Assembly (NCBI GenBank): GCA_024180945.1
Contig: JAKSGN010000020.1
Location: 806,001 to 870,000, forward strand
DNA from: Macrophomina tecta
Taxonomy: Eukaryota; Ascomycota; Dothideomycetes; Botryosphaeriales; Botryosphaeriaceae
Direction: 5' to 3'
DNA: 64,000 nt
The notes under the pieces were generated by a model. The model had not been told where the DNA came from, ran no database searches, and saw only the letters and a program-made list of their open reading frames with translations. This document shows positions 12,851 to 24,784 of the stretch, one piece after another. The position numbers were made by a program, and so were the translations under genes. The first letter of the stretch is position 1. Every line of letters starts with the position of its first letter.

Positions 12851-15740
12851 TCATCGCTGCCTGCTTCGTGGTTCATTTAGTCTGTTGCCGAAGACATCCG
12901 TGCCATGGCCCGGGCCAAAGCCTTCCCAGCCACCGAGCATCTGCGTCCATGCGCTATCACTAACAGGTGTCATCCCCGTCATTCCCGTCCCGCCGCTCAT
13001 GTCCCACTCAGCCACGCCCGACGTCGATGTGTAGAACAGCTGGTCAAACTCAACGCCCGTCGTCGAGAAGTTGAAGCCGGCACTGGAAGCGCTTGTGCTC
13101 ATCAGCCCGTCGCCCCCGCTGCCCTGTCTGCGGGCATTCCCCTGGCCGTCCGACGGCGTCGAGTACGATGATTGTGAAGATGCGCCTTGCTGCGAGTTGC
13201 CAGAATTTGAGGGAGATGGGTTCTCGCATCCGGCATCTGGAGACAAGTCCATATCTGACGCATCTTTCTCCTGTCTCCCCAACCCCCCCGAGAATCGTGC
13301 TTGGACCGATGCCGCTTCTCGTGGAGTAGCCGCACTGGGCGTTCTTTGTCTCCTTGGAAGGTCATAAGTGGCTTTGGGAGAGGACGAGAAGGGAAATGAT
13401 TCTATATCCAAGTTGGCTTGCTGTGCCGTCTGGAATGGAGGTCCAGGAGAAGGCTCGGTTCCGTGAGATTTTGAGAGGTATGAGTTTCGAGCATTGCCAA
13501 CGGCTGCCTTTTTGTATGTATTCACGGGCGCAGTCGCAGATTGCGACTCGCTTATCTCGAATACGGGGTAGCACCCAACACTATCTGTATTGACGGGGAC
13601 CACCTGAACGTTCCTTTGTCAGCTGCAAGCCTCACGGATCACCAGCAGTGTTGCGCTTACCCCTCTGTATGGTACATCGTGTCTTTGCGCCCCGCTGAAC
13701 CCAGACATGATTCCGGTCCCCTGCAGGTCCAGATCAAGTTGGACGAGGAATGACTCGGTCAGAGGATTTCTCTTCTTCAGGGCGCGCAGGGCCTGAAGAA
13801 GAAAGTGGAGGTGGCTGTTTATCTGCCCGTCGCCTGGCCGATTCTTGAGATACTGGACGAAGACGCGTGCTGCTACGTAGACGCAGAAAGAAATGAACGG
13901 ATTCATCTAGCGACGGAGTCAGTAGAGCCAAGCACTATCATGTATACTTTGCACCTACCGTCGACACATCCTGGTGAGCAACCAACTTCATGATGCTCGT
14001 AATCTCAGATGCAGCAGTGACGCATCTGACCCTGCTCTCCTGCACGATGTAAGCAGGCAGTCGGTTTTTATCTGCTTTGAAAATTGCTGCCTGATGGAGG
14101 CATATGACCGAGGTGTGGATTTTCATGTTCATGAACACGGCGTTCGGGTTGCTAATGCACACAGGTAGCCTCAAATTCTCCGGCAAGGCCAGGGCGAGAC
14201 TGAGGAGCGTGTTGTCCATCGCGCGATGTCGCGCCCAGAATGGACCATTGATGTCATCATCGCGATCATCTTCTGTTGGTCGGTGAAGATGAAGAAGATT
14301 ACGTCCAAACAGAGCCGCCATGACGCAGACCCCTCCATAGGCGGTCAGGCTCGAGGCACCCTGCGTCTGGAGGGCTTGCTCTAATGAAATGGCGTTTTCC
14401 GGAATGCTCTTTTCGAACGCATCGTCGGCTGCGGGGAGATTGGTCGCGATCTACAGAAACGTTAGCAAGATGGGGCGTTAGGGAAAGCGGGTGGCTGGCG
14501 CACGTCTTGCTCTTCGATTGTCATTGGCCAGCCCGTGCCAATGCTAGCGTAACGGTCGACGTTGAAGCACGCCCAAAACGTCCTTCTTCTCTCTTCCCTC
14601 TCAGTCCAGTCTTTGGGTGGAGCCAGGCATTGCTTGACGTCTAGTCCGGCGCCGTCCAGCCTGTGCAGATTCATCATCTGAGCCAGCCTGACAGCTCTAC
14701 CCGCACTAAGCCAGGCTCGAGGGAAGTACATGGACTTGAATTCATAGCTGCAGATCAGGACCCAAGCTTGGCAGTGGGCAAGAGTAAGTATGGCCTCGCC
14801 ATGCCCCTTCATCTCATCCATCTGAATATACTTCCTAGCTCGGTGGTAGAAATGCTCTTGCAGCGACGCATATTTGTCGGAAGAGGAGGCTGCGAGGGTC
14901 CACATGATGTAGCGTAAAGCAATTGGGGGCCGCAGGTGCGGAGCAAGGTTCATGGCGGCGAAGAATCGGGGGCGATGGATCATAGGGGTCACGACGTTGA
15001 ACTTCTCGAAATACATTTGGGTCCTAGGCGCAGCAAGATAAGCGGCTGGAGGGCATGTGTGGGAGAGCTGGCGACTGACAGTTCATCGATAACGTCCTGA
15101 TTAGGAAGGGGCTCATCCAAGCCCAGGCCAATCATTTCCCACGAAAAGGGATCGGAGGTGGAGCTGTTGTCGACGGAGGTAGTCTGCATGGAGGGAAATT
15201 CGCCTGGCGAAATGCCGTTGCCGGACCGAAGCACGTTGTCCATGACGTAGGAGATATCATCCAGGGCGACATTCTGATTGTGGAAATCCTTGGAGGGCGG
15301 CGGATCGGGCGAGAATAGATTTGGATTGGGGCTTGATCTCTGTTGCCGGGGAGGCTCGACGGATTCCTGGGTCTTGAGGAGCGTCTCGACTTGTTCTGTC
15401 GGCGGGCATTATTCAGCTCCAGATCTACCTGACGCAGCACAGCAGCGGCGAACATACGCAGTCGAGCCTCCAGCGCCTTCACATAGCCGCGCTTGGGCCC
15501 GCTCTTCTTGCGCACTTCATCGTAGGCGCAGTCGTGGGCGAGCCTTTTGCAGGTGCCGCAACTGGGGCGCTGGCCATCACATTTCAACTTCCTCTTCCGG
15601 CACAGTATGCAGGCGATGCGCTTCGCTTTGGGGGCAGGAGCAGGCTGGCTGTCCGGAGCGCGACGGTCGGGCTCGGCCGCGGGCTGTTGGGAGCGGTCGT
15701 TGAAGTCAAAGGCCTCGTCGCTGGCCTCAGGCACGGGCAT
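12851..15740 (-). CDS. Zn(II)2Cys6 transcription factor with fungal-specific TF (MHR) domain
   Basis: Six minus-strand exons: 15740-15458, 15395-15080, 15023-14504, 14450-13959, 13906-13661, 13603-12851. The five GT-AG introns are 52-62 nt and the product is 869 aa. The zinc cluster is C44, C47, C54, C61, C64, C71 (CX2CX6CX6CX2CX6C). It is followed by SGPKRGYVKALEARLQQVET, a linker and dimerising coil restored only after splicing. The middle homology region lies in exons 3-5, including RRRTFWACFNVDRYASI. The Ser/Gly-rich tail ends in a likely activation region. The cluster plus RKKSGPKRGYVK linker recalls the CLR-1/ClrA cellulose-regulator group; that is recollection, not a search, so no symbol is given. 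The gene is divergent from a secreted-protein gene. Confidence 0.9.
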
Positions 15741-17045
15741 GATGGCACCGGCTTCCGCGCTCGCGGAGGCGGCGGCGGCGGACTAGCAGCGGTGTCGGAG
15801 ACGGCGCAGAGGCGATGCTCGGCCGGGCGGAGTCGGCAGGTCGGGCCACGGAGACTGCAGAGGACGGGTTCGAGGAGTCTGGAGTATCTACGCTTGGACG
15901 CCAGCAAGACACGGTGGAGGCGAGCTGCAGGCGGCAGCAATGCGATAGATGTCACCAAAGCGGTTTGGCGCAGGGTGGTCGGCTAGACCGGTGGCTGCAA
16001 AGGCTCCGGTAGTTTGGCGCCGAATCATGCCGCATCTTTCTGGCGCCTTCGGCTTGCTGACAACAAGCTTTCCTCCGCCCCCGAATCTGCTCCCTTCAAC
16101 CGTCCGCCCCCCGCTGCATCATGCCAGCCGCCCGCCTGGATCCATGCCAGCCCTCTTCCTGTTTCCGGTCTCCCCCCCCCTGCCATCCGCCCACTCCATC
16201 CTTGGCTTGCCGCAGACACGCTGCTTTCAGTCAGCCCGCGCCTTCTCCAGCCTGCTCAATATAACATATGCAGCGTGAATCCTTCTGCTCTCCTCATCGC
16301 CGAGCAAGTTCCGTAATTCGCCAGACAGGCAAATTTCATGACGACAAGACAGTAGCGCCATCCTCAGAGCGTGTGTTGCTGCTGGACGCCCGTAGTGCAG
16401 ACCAGCATGCTGGCCACCGCCGTGAACTACAGCTAATGACGCACAGTTCGTGATCTGCTTGTGCCATTCACCACCCGCCATCTACTTGCACGCTCCTGTT
16501 TCTGCTGTGGCTGCAGTCGTTCCGCTGCGCCAGATTATCCCACACGATACACATCAAACCGATCAACCGGCTAAGCCATTCATGGAGACTGGAAACGATA
16601 TGCGCGCCTTGCCTCGTCAGGCGAGCTCGCTCTTTTGAGCTGGCCAGCTGTTGCGACTCTGGCGATCATGCGGAAAGACCTCATTCACAGTGCCGCCGCC
16701 CTTGGCCCGTAGATCAAATATCTGCAAAGCCCCCAGCCCCGCCTAATAAATCACTTGTCAACGATCTACATTCTCCCGGCTCGGCGAGCCAGCGCGGCCG
16801 CTTCGGGAAGGAGAGGATGGCTGTGGCAACACTCCCAGGTGCCTCCCAAGACAAGGGCGTGGCTCTCCGAGTGTCAAGCCATTTGTTTTTTCTTTCTTTC
16901 TTTTTGTTTTTGAAACCTTCTGATGTCATTGTATGCAGAGCAATCATGTGGACCAAGCCCCTATTCCTCGACCCCGAATATAAACCAGTCCGTTCGTGAG
17001 CACACTGAAGCAGCATTCTGCCTCTTCCCAACGGTCGCAAGCAAA
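15741..17045. promoter_or_regulatory. Divergent intergenic region, transcription factor / secreted protein
   Basis: 1.3 kb separates the two opposed starts. The right-hand end carries a clear TATA box for the secreted-protein gene. No other gene is supported here. Confidence 0.5.
16979..16984 (+). promoter_or_regulatory. TATA box of the secreted-protein gene
   Basis: TATAAA lies 62 nt before the ATG at 17046, a suitable distance for a fungal TATA promoter with a short leader. Confidence 0.6.
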
Positions 17046-18103
17046 ATGTCTGTTCTTTTCCAACTTATGTTTTGGATGCTTGTCGTCGAGCCTTGTGCAC
17101 TGGCAGGCAAAGACTTCGTGTCGAGGAATCTTCACACCATCGAACGGATCTACAACTTGACTCTTTATCCCAATTTTCTTCCCATCCTCCAAAATGGCTC
17201 TGCAGCCGTCCCGCCAGGCCTGTTCAGCCCAAACGTGAGCGGCCGAATCTCCCCGCTTGGAAATTTCACTGGCTTCGAGGAATCTATCGAGTACTTCTTT
17301 TCATTGGCACCTGTGCCGCAGGGAACCAACGGAAACGCCTTTTATCGTGCCGATACGGTCGAGTTCACGTCTGGTTGTCCAGAAGTGGCAGCTTCTGTGA
17401 CATATCTGGCGGTTGGCCCAGTCGACCCAGTGTCGGGCGGGTTAATCAATAGCACCAATGCTACTACTACAGCGGTGAAACAGGTGCGTGTCGCCCTTCT
17501 CAAGAGCTAGCCGCCATCCCCGGCGTCCACCTGCTCCCTTTCTCTCATCGGAAGAAGGGCTGCCAACTGCTGCAGATCGCCTTTTGGAGTTTTGACGGTG
17601 AGGGCCGAGTCAAGGCCTACGACGCGTGGCTGCCCAACTTACAGCTATGGACCGCTACCTTGCTCGGCCGCGATCTCACGAACAGGACCATCCAGGACGC
17701 CTTCAGAGACGCGCTCTGTCCAGTTATCCAGCAGCGATGTACCGGTCCGAATCAGCAATACGACGACGTGGACGACTGCCTCGATACACTGCGTCAGAAG
17801 CCTTTCGGGACATATGATGAAGTGTGGGGTGACAACATTGCGTGTCGGACAATCCATGCCATCCTCACCCAGACCCGACCCGGTGTAAAACTCCTCAACC
17901 GCCCGACAACTTCTTATATTTGCTGACTGAACAAGGTACATTGCCCACACGTGGGTCGCAATGGCGGAAATGGTCCGGACAACTACAAATGCGTGGACAT
18001 CGACTACAGTCTTGAATACTTCGCCGACCAGAAGTTGTACGGAGAAGCTGAAGGTGTTCCGTTCACTTGCCCAGAAAGGGCTTACCCTGGGAGACATTGG
18101 TAG
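17046..18103 (+). CDS. Secreted Cys-containing fungal protein of unknown function
   Basis: Exons 17046-17483, 17576-17884 and 17936-18103; introns 92 and 51 nt; 304 aa. The N-terminus is a signal peptide (hydrophobic MSVLFQLMFWMLVVEPCALA, cleavage probably after ALA). Several N-glycosylation sequons follow (NLT, NGS, NVS, NFT, NAT, NRT). Cysteines are spread through the mature chain (GCPEV, ALCPVIQQRCTG, NIACRTIH, HCPHVG, YKCVD, FTCPE), suggesting disulphide pairing. The third exon was placed because GGT/GTA joins into the Cys-rich HCPHVGRNGG segment. I recall similar secreted proteins in many Pezizomycotina but no known activity. A location outside the cell is inferred from the signal peptide and absence of later membrane segments. 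Confidence 0.8.
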
Positions 18104-20816
18104 TGGCTTCTCACGCCATGACCCAACAGATTTCTCATGTCGTCACTCAAGCCATCGCTGCAGAGGGGGCCCTGTGATGGCAGACATCAGAAAGCTCCGA
18201 AACCAGTAGTTGCGGCAGTGGCGTATTTCCAGTTCTTGGCATTTGACGCAAACATCACTTTTCCGCTGATACCAATAACTAGGCGTTTTTTTTTTTTTTT
18301 TTTTTTTTTTTTGTGTCCATGTCAATAAGATTAGGCTATCTGTCGTTTCTCAAGGCCAAGAAGACATGTGTTCGATTTCGAGGCAGGGCATGTGGTAATA
18401 ATTAGAATCGAGAGAGCAATGATTTGGAATTTAGAAGGCATACGACTTGCCACGAGGATGGGCTTTGCAACCGCTCTAAAGGCGGCAGCCGCTGAAGTTC
18501 TGTTTTCGTCTTGCACGAAGCCTGCGTTGTGCAGCACGTCATGCGTGAGCGCCACTGCATCCCAGACAGGGGAAAACTCTTCGTATGCCCGACTTATTGG
18601 GTTCCGGCGCATCAGACCGGTCCCCGGTCAGCAATGAACCCTTGTGGCTTGAGCGGAGATCGCCCACTAAAAATGCGAGGGCGGACCAATGCGAGGGCGG
18701 ACCAAAGCACGGGATATTTCGCTGCAGCCGGATCCTGTTGCGGACACGCCTCGCAAAGAAACATCTTGTCAGCCCCGTCGTAGATCAACCACGCCCTCTG
18801 CGTATGCTGACGCAGTCCAATACCCTGTGCTACTGATTATTTCGTGCGAAGCTGGGATGAGATGCAAAGCCCGTAAGCCTCCCTTGCTCTTTCCTTTGGC
18901 GTGTCTCGGAAGCCAAAAGAAACGAAAGATGCTGTACAGCTAGCCTTACAGAACATGAATCTATTCCTGAAGCCCTGCTCGAACTTTAGAGCCACCTTGA
19001 TGGGCCTATGCTACATCTCGTACTGGTAGCAGGCGTAGCTATTTCTCGCTTGGATGACGTGATCGCCCTGGGACGTGGAATCCCGCACTGTTCTGGCAGC
19101 TAATGGGAAAACTTTCAACATCCTTGGCCAGGCTCGAATTAGATGGGACACTTTGGTTGCTAACACCTGCGCGTCGATGACCATTGTTGCGGCCGTTACG
19201 CTGGCGACGGCAGCTTCGCGCTAACGACTCGCCCTCTTTGGTAGTTTCTAGTAGAATCGCTCTCTTCAGCTAGAGCAGGACAATACAAGCATTCTGCATC
19301 TACTCTTTAGAACAATCGCCGCCGGTTATAACAAGCATGGTATCTGGGAGCTGATTAGTTTCAGGAAATGCCGAAATGGTGGCTGTTGCTGTCAGACGCA
19401 GCGTATACCCCTGCCTGCCCTATGCTCAGATGGGGCTCCAGTGGCTTCCGAAAAACAGTGTTCTAAGTTTCCCGTGAGTATCTTTGCTGGCTCACAAGCG
19501 CTTACGCCTGCTATTTCTATGGTCCAGTCGGTATATCGCACGGCGACGAACGTGAGGTATTCTCTGGCTTGGTCGCGTCCGTAAATGCGACTCTCTCTCC
19601 ACCGCGTATTTGCGCTTGTTATTGATATACTTAAGCTTGAGTCTCGTATCTCTCTTTAAACTTTGACACTGAATTTCTCAAGCGAACTGTGATAACCGAT
19701 GCTGCGGTTTGCTGACACACAGAGGGAGGATGGATCTTCAAATCGACTTCACCGCGTGACATCCGCACGTACTAAAATAGTGGATCAATTCATGCGGCTA
19801 GCACTCTGTGATCTGCACCATCTCGCCACTATCAGACCTGAAGTACTTTACAGAGGCGTAGGGGTTTCGCGGTGAAACATTGAACTAACCGACCCAAGTC
19901 TCCTCGTATTCACCCTACTGGTCTTCTGGATGAGATACGCACCCAGAATCACCTCATCCATGGTTGTTCTCGGGGTAGACCAACGGTCGGTCTATCTGCA
20001 GAGCTGCCACCCACGCAGTGATGCCGTCCCGTATCCGGCCATCTATTTGAACTGCATAATTAACGGCCCCAGATTCCGTCCTGCCTTTTCTGGCCGGACC
20101 GTAAGGCCCTAATTACTGAACATCACTTTTTTTTGCCAAGTTGTTTGCCGCAACTTCAGCTTGACCACTCAGCTAGGACACTTCGTGTCAGTATCCGTGC
20201 CCAGCTGTAACCGCCCGGCCCATGCACAGGGACAAAGCACTTTAGACTTTGCACTGGCGGAGAGCCTCACCTGAGACAACAGTAGTGGTGTCGAACATAG
20301 ATAACCGACGGTCCCGCTTGAGAGTGTTTTAACCTAATCATTTCTCCGGCCGGCAAATCTACGTTGAACCTGACTCGCAAACCTCAACTGCCGAATAGTC
20401 TGCTCTTGACTGCCTCATGATTACTATTCAAGGGCATGAGGAGACTTTAAGCTTACGTTCGGACAGGGATACAACGGCCCTGTGCGCTAGTCCAGACCCC
20501 GTATCAAAGGAACCCTGTGCACCTACCATATACGGTAGTAGCAGCTATGCTTGGGACTATCCGGGTTTGTTAGACGTTAGTTGTTGCCTCTACCTTCTGC
20601 ACTCCCTTCGTGCAAAATGGCAAAGACAAAACCTCATTCATCCGCTGCACAGACGCCAAGCCCGAGTCCGAGATGCCAATACTCGCGTACACCGCGGACG
20701 CCCCAAAGTCGGGAGCCTGTCTCCGCCAGCTATGCTGACCCTGTGCTATTTGACCCTGAAACATCTCGTTGCGGCTGTCAGGCTATGCCGACGCCTAAGC
20801 ATGCGTATGATGGCGC
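18104..20816. other. Intergenic region, no supported gene
   Basis: 2.7 kb with only short unrelated open frames. It includes a 27-nt T run and a 16-bp tandem duplication (ATGCGAGGGCGGACCA twice, 18673-18704). No transposon protein remnants or terminal repeats were recognised. Confidence 0.6.
18286..18312. repeat. T homopolymer, 27 nt
   Basis: Uninterrupted T run about 180 nt after the stop of the secreted-protein gene. Confidence 0.95.
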
Positions 20817-20824
20817 TATAAAAG
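20817..20824 (+). promoter_or_regulatory. TATA box of the glycosyltransferase gene
   Basis: TATAAAAG lies 63 nt before the ATG at 20880, on the same strand as the gene. Confidence 0.6.
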
Positions 20825-20879
20825 GATGAGGTGGCAGCCCGAGAGACGTAGGCATGCCACTACTCAATCCAACATCGCC

Positions 20880-23099
20880 ATGGCCCGCAGCACCGTGCTT
20901 GAATTGGCAAGCGCCTCCACGAAGCAACTTCCGAGGCAAAGACTAAAAATTAAAGGGCTACGCGGGCAGAAAGCCAAGCTTCCCACCATTGTCAAGGCGG
21001 ACGAGGCGGAGAAGGACCTTTTCTCACTTACTAGCACCCACAAATTATCCCTCAAGATCCTGCCAGTCACCACAGCTGCATTCATCCTCGCGTCTTATTA
21101 CTACTGGTGGTTGCAATATACCTTCATCCGCGGATTTGACCAAGAAGGCTTTGGAGGGAACAATGACGTCGTCTGGAGGAAACGCTTCCTGGTGTTGGAG
21201 ATACTCTGTGCAGGTATGAACGTGCAGACACTTCTCCCGAACGGCCCTCCTAACGACAATCACACAGTCCCCTACCAATTGAAGGCGCTCGTCGACTCCC
21301 TCGCCATATTCACGGGCGAGTGGCGGCCCAAGCTGCGCCTCCTCGGCGACGAAGTCCCACCCGTTGACGTCGCTATTGTCTGCTGCAAGGAAGAGCTCGA
21401 CGTGATCCTCGACACCGTCCGCGCCGCGCTCAACACCGACTACCCCTCCACCAAATTCCGCCTGCTTGTCTCCGACGACGGCGCGCAGCGCGAAGTCGAA
21501 GCCGGGGTGCGGGAGCTGCAGAAGCAGTACCCGCACCGCCAGCTCTTCTACACCGCGCGCCTCCAGCCACAAGGCCGGCAACCTCAACCACGTCTACCAG
21601 TACGTCGCGACGCTGCCCGGCGGCCCCGCGCCGTTCCTCGCCAGCCTCGACGCCGACATGATTTGCGAGCGGCACTGGCTCCGCGCGCAGCTGCCGCACC
21701 TCATCCTCGATCCGAAGATGGCCTTCACCTGTCCGCCGCCGCGGTTCTACAACGTGCCGGTTGACGACCCGCTGTCGCAGTCTCTGTTGGTGTTCCAGAG
21801 GGTTGATGAGATTGCCAAGGACCGTGCTGGATTCCCGTGGTGCACAGGGTCGGGATGGGTGATGAAGAGAGCCGCCCTGGCTGAAGTGGGTGGGTTTCCG
21901 GAGCTGTCTGTTACCGAAGATCTGTTGCTCGGCAATTTGATCTTAGGCAGAGGTGAGTGCACGCCGGTTGCGCATGTGGTATGACATGCTGACCGTGGTT
22001 CGTCGTCCAGGCTGGAGAGCTGCGTATGTGTTTGAGACTCTGCAGTGGGGCCTAGTGCCGGACTCGTTCCATGGGCACATAGAACAGCGAAAGAGATGGG
22101 TGAGTGAACATCCAATCATAGCCGGGGGCTCTGAGACTGACCCCCTTCTCCAGAACACCGGAGCAGTCCAAGCGGGCATGATCATGAGGTTCTGTCTCTT
22201 TGGAGATAAGGCGAAACATCTCGATTTCCGCCAGAGACTTTTCGGCTTTACCTGCCCCTTCAGCAGCTCCCTCGCCACTGTTGGTCTGCTCCAGGCTGTG
22301 CAGAACTTGGCCTTCTTCGCCGGCGGTTGGAGCAACGCCGTCTATGCCGATACTGGAGAACTAAAGCAGCTGGTAAGAGTAGCTGCTTTCATGTGGATTA
22401 TGAACTTCCTACGCCGATGCAATACCGCCGTCATCTGCGGATATGCGATCGCATTCAGAGACAACTATTGCACAGAATTCCTCGGGTGCTGTAAGTAAAG
22501 CACTTTTGTAACATTGCCGTACGTTTCTCCTCTTCTGACCATATGCAGACTGGGCCTTAGATCACTTGAAGACGTTCATTTTGCCAAGATGGCTCGGGGG
22601 TAAGGAGAAGGCTTTCTCCGCTCGGTTTGTGGCGACGGGGAGCATCGTCGACCCGCTGAACGAAAGAGACGAGAAGCTGCGAGCACCTTGGCAGCAACGG
22701 GTGCGCTCTGTGCTTTTCCTAGACGGAGCGATTTTCCCTGTGCTCCTCGGATGTGGTTTTGTTCTGGCGCTATGTCTAAACATCCGACGAGCTTACGGGG
22801 TGTATCTGGGGGCCGATTCTAGCGAGTTCTGGACTTTCCTGCTAACGCGTCTCTTCTGGATGCCGCCGGCGTGGCCTTCGAATATCGTCTATTACTTCCG
22901 CCCTCTCCAATACGCTCTCTTCCCTCCGTCGGTGCCTGATCGAGAGGCGCTCCTGGTCCGGGACGAAAACAACGTTGCGTATCCTACGTCGGAGGCGAAG
23001 AAAACGAGAACTACTTGGAACGGTTTCGGAGCGGAGATTGTGCCCACTGTTCTTACTGCCTATACAGTGGGCGTTCTGATCAGCACGTGGTGGTGGTGA
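20880..23099 (+). CDS. Family 2 glycosyltransferase (cellulose-synthase-like), one frameshift
   Basis: Exons 20880-21213, 21268-21952, 22011-22099, 22154-22490, 22549-23099; four introns of 54-58 nt; about 665 aa. It is a membrane processive polysaccharide synthase by motif: LLVSDDGA, LDADMI, VTEDLLLG and the product-binding QRKRW give the D,D,D,QxxRW set. Hydrophobic segments lie near the N-terminus (ILPVTTAAFILASYYYWW) and in the C-terminal third (LFLDGAIFPVLLGCGFVLAL and others). The polymer is not predictable from sequence. In exon 2 the frame changes near 21551-21568: before it reads QLFYTAR, after it SHKAGNLNHVYQYV, with one base too many or two missing. No intron fits there. As written the protein would end early, so this is a recent pseudogene or an assembly error. 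Exon 1 to 2 splicing gives LEILCAVPYQLKAL. Confidence 0.85.
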
Positions 23100-23438
23100 G
23101 GTTTCCCAGGGGCGAGATGTAAATATCAGGCAGAAACCACATCACAGCGAACCGCGAAAGGAAGCATACATTGCAACAACCCACCCGTCGATCATTCCGA
23201 ATCTCGTCTGTGCCATCGGAATTCACTGCAAGTAAGGAGGTGGCCTCTTATATATTCTCCTTTTTGCCCAATCAGCGGGGCGCAAATGTTGTTGCCTGGG
23301 TTTGCCTGGAGGTCGAATCATCATACGTCGAGCCTCAGACTATTTATATTGCTGTGCTTTGCTAACAAAGACTCCATCGTCTGCACACTAATTTTTATGT
23401 CCCACACCCGAACAGAGATACCCAAAAGGAAGAGCAAA

Positions 23439-24784
23439 ATGCCATCATTCGAACAAGTCCTCGACAACGCCACCACCTGGGATGGTAAGACAGACAATCG
23501 CATCACCCACGGCCTCCTCGCACAAGCCATCGACCGCAACGGCACTTCCTCCACAGCACCCCTCACTCGCCAACCCCCTTACCACCTCTTCCATCTGCCG
23601 TCTCTGCAGGCACCAACCTCCTTAAACACGCCTTCGGCACCACGGCCATCTCGCCCACCAGCCCCGCCATCACCTTCGCCCACACCATCCACCTCGCCTC
23701 CTGCACCAAGCTCCTCACCACCATCTGCGCGCTGCAATGCCTCGAGCAGGGCCTCATCTCCCTCGACGCCTTCCCTCGACGCCCACCTCCCCGTGCTGTG
23801 CACCCCCAAACCCGTCATCACGCTCCGACGGACCTGGACCGACCTCCCTTCTCCACCGCTCCCCGCACCCGCGCCCTCACCCTCCGCCACCTCCTCACCC
23901 ACACCTCTGGCTGCGCCTACGACGCCCTCTCCCCCGCCCTCGCCGCCTAGCGCGCTGACCCGGCCTCCCCGCCGCCTCCCGCGCTATCCGCGAGCGTGGC
24001 CCACACGTACGCGAAGCCGCTGCTGTTCGAGCGGGGCGCGGGGTCGGCGTGTGGCGGGTCGACGGACTGGGTGGGGAAGCTGGTAGAGCGGGTGAACGGG
24101 GGCGTCTCGCTCGAGGCGTATATGCGGGCGAACGTGCTCGAGGCGCTGGGGATGAGGGATACGGCATTCATGCTGGGGGAGAGGCCAGATACGGTGAGGC
24201 GGTTGGTGCAGACGGCGGAGACGGGGATGGGGGCCGGCGGAGGCGTGTTGAGTGGAGGAGAGGATGTGGATGGGGAGGCTGGGGAGAGAGGTGTGCGGAT
24301 GGCCGAGGAATGGATGCCGAGGGAGATGGAGGACTGTCGGGGCGGAGGTGGAGCGAGTGCAACGGTGGAGGATTATATGAAGGTGCTGAGGGATTTGTTG
24401 CAGGAGGAGCCGAGGATGTTGAGGAAGTAGACAGTGGATTTGCTGTTTGAGCCACAGTTGGGGGACTCGTCGAAGAGGGATCTGAAGACACTGATGAAGA
24501 TGATGGGGCCGCTCATTGGGGGGAAGGTGCCGAATGGCGTGCGTTTGGACTGGAGGTCCGGGGGTTTGTTATTTGTGGATGATAATCCGGAGACGGGGAT
24601 TAAGGGCGGCACAATGATCTGAGCGGGCCATGACAACACTCTCTGGTTCCTTAACAGGCACAGCAATGATGGAAAGGGTGTTGGAGCGATGTTCGCGACG
24701 CAGGTTATGCCGTCTGGAGGTGCGGACATATCAACGCTCTTCAGGGAATTCATCCAAGAAGTCTGGAAGAGAATAATTTGGTAG
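23439..24784 (+). pseudogene. Serine beta-lactamase-like esterase pseudogene
   Basis: Remnants in order: MPSFEQVLDNATTW...GLLAQAIDRNG, then HAFGTTAISPTSPAITFAHT, the catalytic Ser-x-x-Lys in ASCTKLLT, then LTHTSGCAYD, AHTYAKPLLFE, GGSTDWVGKLVERVNGG, and a C-terminal HDNTLWFLNRHSNDGKG. This matches class C beta-lactamase-like hydrolases and transesterases (EstB/LovD-type). Lesions: a 13-nt tandem duplication at 23759-23784 that shifts frame, a second shift before 23880, and in-frame stops at 23948 (TAG, expected Trp), 24428 (TAG) and 24620 (TGA, expected Trp). The first intron acceptor (CTGCAG at 23604-23609) is intact but its partner would begin GC rather than GT. It starts 340 bp after the frameshifted glycosyltransferase, same strand. 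Confidence 0.87.

Noticed and set aside
18673..18704. 16-bp tandem repeat as a regulatory or transposon signature
   Set aside because: Only two copies, no flanking inverted repeats or coding remnants; probably simple slippage.
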